DNA of 64,000 nucleotides from Toxonevra muliebris (lineage: Eukaryota > Arthropoda > Insecta > Diptera > Pallopteridae). The translations under genes and the position numbers were made by a program. Each line of letters begins with the position of its first letter. Within the stretch, counting starts at the first letter, position 1. The notes beneath the pieces were generated by a model. It did no database searches and had not been told where the DNA came from. It saw only the letters and a list, made by a program, of their open reading frames with translations. Positions 57,134 through 64,000 of the stretch are shown here, piece after piece. Location of the stretch: NCBI GenBank assembly GCA_963691655.1, contig OY829326.1, positions 116,037,388 to 116,101,387 on the forward strand, in the 5' to 3' direction.

Positions 57134-57519
57134 TTTGTTATTTGTGTATGCAGATAATTCGTTAGATAATTCTGCGAAATGCCGTTACTCATGTCTTCTC
57201 TCTCTCTCTCTCATTTGTTATTTACTCCCGCTTAAGCAATGATTTTTACAACGATGAGTGCAATGCTTTGTTGAATGAGCGAATTTTAAAAAACTTCCGA
57301 CGTTAATATTTTGGAATTGGCTTAACCGATTTTAAATTTTTGGCTAACCCACTCGTCAAGCTCTTTAAATTGGTATATAATATAATATCGTAGCATTTCT
57401 GGATCTACTGAAATAAAATTGTGGTTACACTAATAAATGTATAGATCATCAAATTGTATTTCATTCCGATTCTAAAATTTAACTTAAAAAATTGTCTGGG
57501 ATTTCGATTACTCTCTTAA
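57134..57519. other. Unassigned DNA with (CT)n
   Basis: A CT microsatellite lies at 57197-57212. No gene was recognised. Confidence 0.4.
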
Positions 57520-58556
57520 CGCTTTGACGACCGCTCCTGAACCGCTGGAAAATTTGTGAATCTGACACTGCATTTGTGTTCAGCGACCCCAAATTAGTAA
57601 ACAAAAGCGTTGCGAAAAAATTTATTTGTCCCAATAGCCGTCAACGGTAAAAATGTATACGCCTTTTTTCTCACGTTGGCAGTACGCGAACACTTGAAAT
57701 ACGTGTGCAGATATTCTGAAGGCAGCACTGCAGTCAAAACAGATGCGCAGATATGCTAGCTTAACAGTTCTGTGGCCAAAAGCAATAATCGCTTAAATCT
57801 ATTTTAAACGATTACTGCTTAGTGCAAAACCCAATCCGATTCGAATTGTCTGACCCAATTTCTTATTAAAACTTCTGATCAAAATAGACATTTTGCGCCT
57901 CTGAGGACCTGAACTTTCATGGGTCACTGGTGACTCTATGGGCCTCAATGGGACTACATAATGAACTCTTTCTATAGACTTTTATTAGATTTTTTTTTAA
58001 AGATAGACAAAGTAACTTAGTATTAATTTTTCACTTAACCCTTTCTTGACCGTAAGGAAACTAGAACCGATAGAGCAAAACTGAGTCCAGATTCCCATTT
58101 ATTGTAAAAAAGTTCTTAAAAATTGTTCATTGAAGATTTTAGGGTGACCAGTGACCCGTAGCAAAACTTGAATTTCGAAAAAAGTAAACAAAAATTCAAA
58201 AATATGGAAAATCAAGTTTGAGAAAATAGTTTTTCCCACAACATATTAAAAATTTGGTGAATTTGAACAAATTTTGTAAAAATTGTTTACGATTAAAAAT
58301 TAACAAAAAAAGAAAAAGACACAATTTTTCCTTTGATCTGCCACAGTACCGTTATCAAAAAAAATATTTGTAAATTTTTTAAATTGAAATTAAAGAACCA
58401 TCAATTTTCTTTTCGAAAACCCTAAATTTATAAAAATTGATTGGATAGTTTTTAAAAAAATCGCAAAAATTATTCTTGTGACACGTTTGTCACCATAGTA
58501 CAGAAAGAGTTGAAAGCACGTATTAAATATAAAAGCATAAATTGCTATACTGAATA

Positions 58557-59113
58557 CACAGTGCAACAATTTTAGGGTCATGGAATCTAACGGAGAAGTG
58601 ACCAACACAGGTCGATAGTAACAAGGTCTAGAGTAACAAAACCCTAAGAGGGTTTTAAGAACTTAGCTCGCTTTTAAATGCTAAAGCCTTTCAAAGTTGT
58701 GCTGTTTCAGGGTATTTTTCAATTCTATTTTCCGTTTAAGTATAATAAAAACAACAATTTGAAAATCCAAACTTTATTAAATTCTATACATTTTTATTAA
58801 TAGTAGGTATTACTGCTTATTTTTTTACAAAAGTCATGTAATGGATAGTTTAAACTTCTTAATATGGAAAACAAATACAATGTTAAAATTGTTAATCACA
58901 TTATTTATTATTTCGTTAAAGAAAGTAGTAAAAATATCAAATATCATTCGAGTAATGACTTTTAAAAAATAAGCTGCAAGAGGCAAACTTTGAATGTTAT
59001 ATTTTTTGAAAGCGAGCCAACTCTGCAAAACCCTTTTAGGGTTTTGTTACTCTAGACCAGTACTATCGACCTTTGTTGGCCGATTTTTCGTTAGAAAAAT
59101 GTGCAGCACAGTG
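58557..59113. mobile_element. 557-bp element with about 115-bp inverted repeats and CACAGTG ends
   Basis: The left end CACAGTGCAACA and the right end CACTGTGCTGCA (reverse complement) start arms that share TCTAACG, CCAACA, AGGTCGATAGTA, GGTCTAGAGTAACAAAACCC and GGGTTTT then GCTCGCTTT, over about 115 bp. ATA flanks both sides (58554-58556 and 59114-59116). The middle is AT-rich and non-coding. The ends match those of the 3268-4800 element and of the lone terminus at 26493. Confidence 0.75.
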
Positions 59114-60230
59114 ATATCAAAAAACAAAATACAATTTATTTTAAACAAATTCTATTAACTGGTCGTCAATTTTTTTTAATTTTGAAATAATTTTTTAACA
59201 TTTCTACTTTTATTAAAAAAACTTTGCGGTAAAAATTTTTGCCTAAAATAAATACTACTATCCTATGCAATCATATTTTCAAACAAAATTATTGACCCGG
59301 GCAAAGCTTTACATTAGGGGGTGACTATAAATTTGTAATTTTTCAAATTTTTTTCGTGGTCGCTATTTCTTTGTATAAAAACTATGTGAGAAAGTTTTTA
59401 ATATTTTTTTATTAAACAGTCAAAAGGCAACTGAATTTAACTTCAGTAAATAAAATAATCTTTTTTACCTTGAACACGAGTATGCAACTATAAAGCTGGT
59501 TGTTAGCTTAGACAACCACCATGAGTGTATAGTCTAGTTTACCTCAAAGCAATTCTGCAATTTGTTCATCAATCGCAAGAGACCACCAAGTTGTAAGAGA
59601 GGGGCCTAAGCGATTCAAACTTGAGGAGGTCGCTACTCTGTCTGGTCATTATCTCTCATTAACAAAGTTATTTTTGTTTCAAATAAATAAACCTGTCAAC
59701 AAAATTAGAATATGTCATTGATTTTTACCGTTGACGACCATTGGGACATAGAGGTCCCGTCAGATTGGGTGGTCACGTGGGTGGGCGAAGTGAAGTGACC
59801 TTCTTTTTTTTTTTGAAGTGAAACTTCTTTTCTCTTGTCCTAGAGTAAAACCAACCAAATGTGACGTCGCGCGTAATTTTGCAATGCGACATAATTTTGT
59901 CGAGCAATGTGCATGAGGGACTAAATATCAATATTCCGTAACTGAATTCACGAGCAAACTATATAATAAACGATTCATAAATAGTTTTAATTCAATATAA
60001 CTTATTAATTACACACACACGCCTATGGCAGAAAGAACAATGTGTAGCGTCGCCATCTTATAGTTTATGACAGTTATACATTTCACATACAGATGGCGCA
60101 AATGTCCAAGGAATTACATGAAGATGTCGCACACAAAAAAGAGTTCGTCTACAATTGTCATCGACATTACCGGTACAAAGTTGCAATTTTTGTTCTAGCA
60201 TTAATCCAAAAAAAAAAAAAAAAATGGTTA

Positions 60231-60419
60231 TGTATTAACGAACACAAGGCCGAAGTGAAACTTCTTGTGAACTAAACGAAACACAAGCAAATGAAATTAA
60301 AAAACACAAGCCAATGAAGTAAAAAATTTAGCGATTGAAAAATTTCATTTGCTTGTTATTCGCTTGTGTTTCGTTTAGTTCACAAGAAGTTTCACTTCTG
60401 CCTTGTGTTTGTTAATACA
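60231..60419. repeat. 189-bp hairpin with about 58-bp near-perfect arms
   Basis: The left arm TGTATTAACGAACACAAGG, then GAAGTGAAACTTCTTGTGAA and CTAAACGAAACACAAGC, is repeated inverted at 60362-60419 with about two mismatches. Inner arms (AAATGAAATT with AATTTCATTT) extend it. The central loop is about 40 bp. It may be a snap-back MITE. Transcribed, it would form double-stranded RNA. Confidence 0.9.
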
Positions 60420-60726
60420 CAATTTAGTTTTTTAGTTGGAAAGAGGAAAGTTGACTGCAACTTCTACAACATTTTTGGACCTGTAGCTACCAACCCTCAA
60501 AATATTGCCGCAAAAAAAAGGGGAAAAAGAATTATGACTTCTCGACTTTTGGGGTGGTACGGCAGGCAAAGAGATGAATCTACCCTTGAAAATTAGGTAC
60601 TTTCTGAAAGCCACATTCATTCCCTATTGAATGATACTTCGGTGAGGAAAATCAATTTCATAGTTTCTCCAGAAAAATTCGATGGTAAAAGGGTCACCGA
60701 TGCCCCATTGGTCGTCAAAGAGTTAA

Positions 60727-63700
60727 AGCATTTCTAATTGCTACCTTACTTAAGACATTTACTTCATTTTTTCACAACACCCTAAAGTTAATTTATGCAT
60801 TATATACACAATGAAAATATTTATGTTTATGAGTCTTAAAGGCGGCAACGTAAATTACAATTTCAAATGCTTCCATTATTGCCTAAAGGCAATTGCGCAA
60901 CAATAACAATCAACTATAAGTGGAAAATGGAAAACTGCATAAAATTTATTTTGCTTCAATAAAGAAAAATAAAAAATAAAATACTTATATATAAAAATTG
61001 TAAAACCTACGTGAATTTTACGCTTGTTTAAATATACGCAGCATATAAACAAATTACACACATTGAATACGTAGGTACTTTTTACAGACGGAGTCAACCC
61101 AGAATCCATGAATTTATTTTACTCGTAAAACAATTTCAACAATATTCGATTCTGGCAACACTGAAGAGGCGAGAGACAAAAAGAGCATATGAAAATCTCT
61201 CAACTATAAATGTAATTTACTTTTGTTGCACTGCAGGAGAAAATGTCAAATGATGAAAATGGCGCTGACGTCGACAACAACATAAACGCTGGCAATGTTG
61301 CCTGCTTCTGCTATATTTATTGTGCTGCCATAGTATCGTCGCCGTAGGATATGCAACGAGTGTGGGCGTTTTGGATACAAACAGAGAAAAAAAAGCGAGC
61401 TTTAGGTTTATTGATGAAAGGTCAAAAGGCATGGAGTGAAAATCGCACGGTAGTTTAGATGTTCATATAAACCTGAAATGATACTTGTATGTAAGTAAGC
61501 ATGTAGTACCAACAGCAATTACTTCTCTTAAGCACAAGCACGAGAGGGATGCTGTATAGGGAGGGATTGACATTATCGTTAGGCAATAACGAAAGGGTAA
61601 ACGGTTCTAAATAATTTCGTACTCTTCCTTACTCAATGTCAATAAATCTACGAAGCGGTATAATTTTTACTTAGAATTCACAATCATTACATTAAATTAC
61701 GAATTACTAAAGAATATTTAATACAGTTTGCAATTTTTAATTCCGTTTTATTCAGACACGGCTTTTTATTGGAGCGATGGGTTCAATTATGTTTATAATT
61801 CTTTTTTACTTAGCATTTGAAAAGGACTAAATTATTTTTTGTTTATTCAATAGAATAAAATTCAATAGAATACCCGCTAGGAAGTATCCTCATGGTCATA
61901 TCACATACAAGTATTTGTGCATACATACATATATATATACCTACAAAAACTTATTTGCATGTATATGTACAAGCAAAATATTCAAGTCCAACAAATTAAA
62001 ATGCGAAATAATTTATAAATAACAGCGACAACCAGTGGCAATCGCGAAAACAACAGCAACAACAAAGTTTTAATGAAACATAATTAGGCCAGTATGCAAA
62101 TAAATTAAATGCATATACACAGAACACACGCATACATACATACACAGGAAACTTATGTATCTATGCACATTGAAGACCTTCTAAACGAATATTAAAATTA
62201 GAAAAGGGTGGAAGAGACACACAGATAGCTAAAGAGAGCATATGATAAATATGATGAACATGTTAATGACGATGGCAATGATCACGATGATGATCATGTT
62301 GATGATAATGTTGATGATTAATGTCAACCAGCAGACAAATGTGTGCAACAACAACAGCTGCTGCTGCAGCAGCAATATAAAAATATATGAAAAAGACGAA
62401 TGTTGAGTAAAATGGATGATGATGGTGGATAATGTTGATGATGACAGTGCTGATGATGATGGTGCTAGACTATATATCAATGACAGCACGCATCTTGGCT
62501 TCGAGGAAAAGCAAAAGAATTTCACTTATTCTATGTATTCACAAGAAAATGTTGTGCAATTTGAACACACGTGTAAAACATAGAAAAGAAAAAATAATCA
62601 TACCAACCACAACCATAGCAAAAAGATTATGAAGAGTATCCGTATAGAGTGTAGCAACTAAATATAAAATAAATTATGCATTTATGTATGATGACAATGC
62701 GCTCAAATAAATAGCATAGGAAATTGTTCATTATGATGAAAATTTGAATGACGGTAGGAAGGAAAAACAAGCAACATAAAAAAAACAAAAAATGGCTAAA
62801 TTTTTTCTGGTTATAGTTCGCGAAACCATGGGAAATAATATTTTCATATACTTCTATTCTAAAGTTGTCGCTGTTAACATACTAAATCATGACTGTTGAA
62901 AGAATGTCTTGATCTTGGTTTATTCATTTTCAGCCTAAGTTTTCTGGAATTATCCCTAAGGTTCTAGATTCCAAAACTTTTCCCGTTTATTTTTGAAACA
63001 TGAAATTGTTATCACTGCCTTAAGCCCTAATAAATTTGTTTCTGAAAAATATGCAAACATAATTAAGCAATTTTATAATATTAACATTGAGAATGTTGTT
63101 AATTAAATTTTAAATTAAACTTTCAGACGACAAAATGTCTCCCACGTACGAATTTGTTCACTATACAGACATATAAATAGAACAGTGTAATTATGTAAAA
63201 TAAAAATTCTAACAAAATTAATGAAACCACATACTTGTCGTACTGGTACAAACATTTAAAAATATATAAATTATACAGCGTGCGCCAGGGAGGAAAAATA
63301 AAGTATGTAGTTGTAGTTTTAATTTAAGGGTTGTGATTTTGTGGTTGCTCTACTTTATCAATGTACATACACCGTTATTAAATATGAAGGCTTGCAAGTT
63401 TTGTTTTTGGAATACGTATTTAATTATACCATACAAAACTCTTATATAATCCGAAATTATGAAACTCACCGGTAGGGCAACATTGAAAAAAAAAACACTA
63501 ATACCCCCACCTATGTAGATCTGCCGCCGTTTATATTTCCCATGGGAATATATTAAAGCTCATTTTCAGAATGATTTAGCTATGAGATCTGGTAAGGGAA
63601 GTTTGGTCAACACGACGGGCTTTCAAAAGAGTTTATGGTCTAATTTTGTTGAATAGATACTGTTTGTGTTTTTTAGCTGAAAAATTAATATGAGAAGAAC

Positions 63701-64000
63701 CAGCTCTAACAGGCCAATTTTTTCAGCAATAAAAAATTTGAGAATTGGTTGATTTTAATATATAAAACTCGGAAAGGAAGTTGAAAATCGAGTAGGAGTC
63801 TTTATTACTGCTCGAGGTAAGAAAATAGGTGGTCCATTAAAAAGCTTGTAGTCCCGATAAGTGGAAAAGTAAAAAATAAAAAATTCAAATTGCATAAATA
63901 TAAACTATAATCAATTCCCTACTTCCGAATACAAAAGTATAAATATTTTTTTTATTAATAACACAGTCCAACAACAAACAAAACAAACTTATAGTTCAGC
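60727..64000. other. AT-rich non-coding DNA with microsatellites
   Basis: No gene or transposon end was recognised. Interrupted ATG/GAT repeats occupy about 62240-62470, with a CAACAACAACAGCTGCTGCT stretch at 62347. A GC-richer piece at 61230-61350 has no supported frame. Confidence 0.45.
62240..62470. repeat. Interrupted (GAT)n microsatellite
   Basis: GATGATGATGGTGGATAATG-like tracts recur at 62240-62310 and 62408-62464. The overlapping open frames there are repeat translations. Confidence 0.85.

Larger units (their letters stand above)
57520..60722. mobile_element. 3.2-kb TTAA-bounded composite (piggyBac-like ends)
   Basis: TTAA lies at 57516-57519 and 60723-60726. The left end CGCTTTGACGACC and the right end in reverse complement CTCTTTGACGACC match at 12 of 13. 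Further pieces GTCCCAATAGCCGTCAACGG (57628) and its inverted relative CCGTTGACGACCATTGGGAC (59733) lie inside, as does a TTAACCCTTTCTTGACCG end at 58035. Several related elements therefore seem to have piled up here. It contains the nested element 58557-59113 and the hairpin 60231-60419. No piggyBac transposase is visible, so the whole is non-autonomous or is two independent insertions whose outer ends happen to pair. Confidence 0.55.

Noticed and set aside
58557..59113. Assignment to Transib from the CACAGTG heptamer
   Set aside because: Transib makes 5-bp duplications. The flanks here agree for 3 bp only (ATA).
62229..62632. 98-codon minus-strand and 66-codon plus-strand frames
   Set aside because: They are products of the interrupted GAT microsatellite.

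Overview
This window is AT-rich eukaryotic DNA, most like non-coding DNA of a schizophoran fly (Diptera). The signs are long TTG/CAA and ATGT microsatellites, poly-A/T runs, and a transposon complement typical of fly genomes: RTE- and I/R1-like non-LTR elements, BEL/Pao, Tc1/mariner, hAT, pogo and TTAA-flanked piggyBac-like MITEs. I cannot name the species. No host gene is established. There are no rRNA genes, functional tRNA genes, CRISPR arrays or bacterial operons. Most short open frames are chance frames in AT-rich or simple repeats. Two weak exon candidates are listed (around 2.7-3.0 kb and 7.7-7.9 kb).

Left third (1-21.5 kb): a 5'-truncated non-LTR 3' end (824-1344); a nested long-inverted-repeat transposon (3192-4981 enclosing 3268-4800); a pair of tRNA-headed SINEs dropped into a degenerate minisatellite (4990-6030); a 168-bp tandem repeat hit by a small MITE (9530-10260); a decayed RTE-type retrotransposon (11938-13436); nested inverted-repeat elements (13776-14959); a TTAA-flanked 707-bp MITE (15419-16125); and a fragment of a hAT family (18990-19483).

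Middle third (21.5-43.5 kb): a complete but dead Tc1/mariner element whose transposase has DD37E spacing and is interrupted by a hAT-derived fragment (21793-23526); further hAT copies (24478-25150; 32217-33382 with 8-bp duplications); a degenerate GGTCTGAATTT array (26030-26400); fragments of non-LTR, pogo-like and BEL/Pao elements (28880-31745); a 546-bp TTA-flanked MITE carrying an open frame (33645-34190); an 830-bp hAT element with a perfect 8-bp duplication (38960-39789); and a GC-rich TE-like block (41590-42180).

Right third (42.9-64 kb): a TTAA MITE with very GC-rich ends (42985-43461); a recent 509-bp tandem duplication (44753-45770); an RTE-type endonuclease fragment (46146-46510); a non-LTR 3' end with a GAT-repeat tail (48840-49047); an 18-bp minisatellite (51318-51610); another TTAA MITE (51821-52153); a 1-kb GGTCTGAATTT array (53120-54110); a 668-bp hAT element with a perfect duplication (56458-57125); and a 3.2-kb TTAA-bounded interval containing a nested inverted-repeat element and a 189-bp near-perfect hairpin (57520-60722).

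The elements do not act together as a pathway. The window is a layered record of insertions. The most interesting signals are the DD37E element, a recurrent group of inverted-repeat elements ending in CACTGTG/CACAGTG with 3-bp A/T duplications, and the cluster of TTAA-targeted MITEs.
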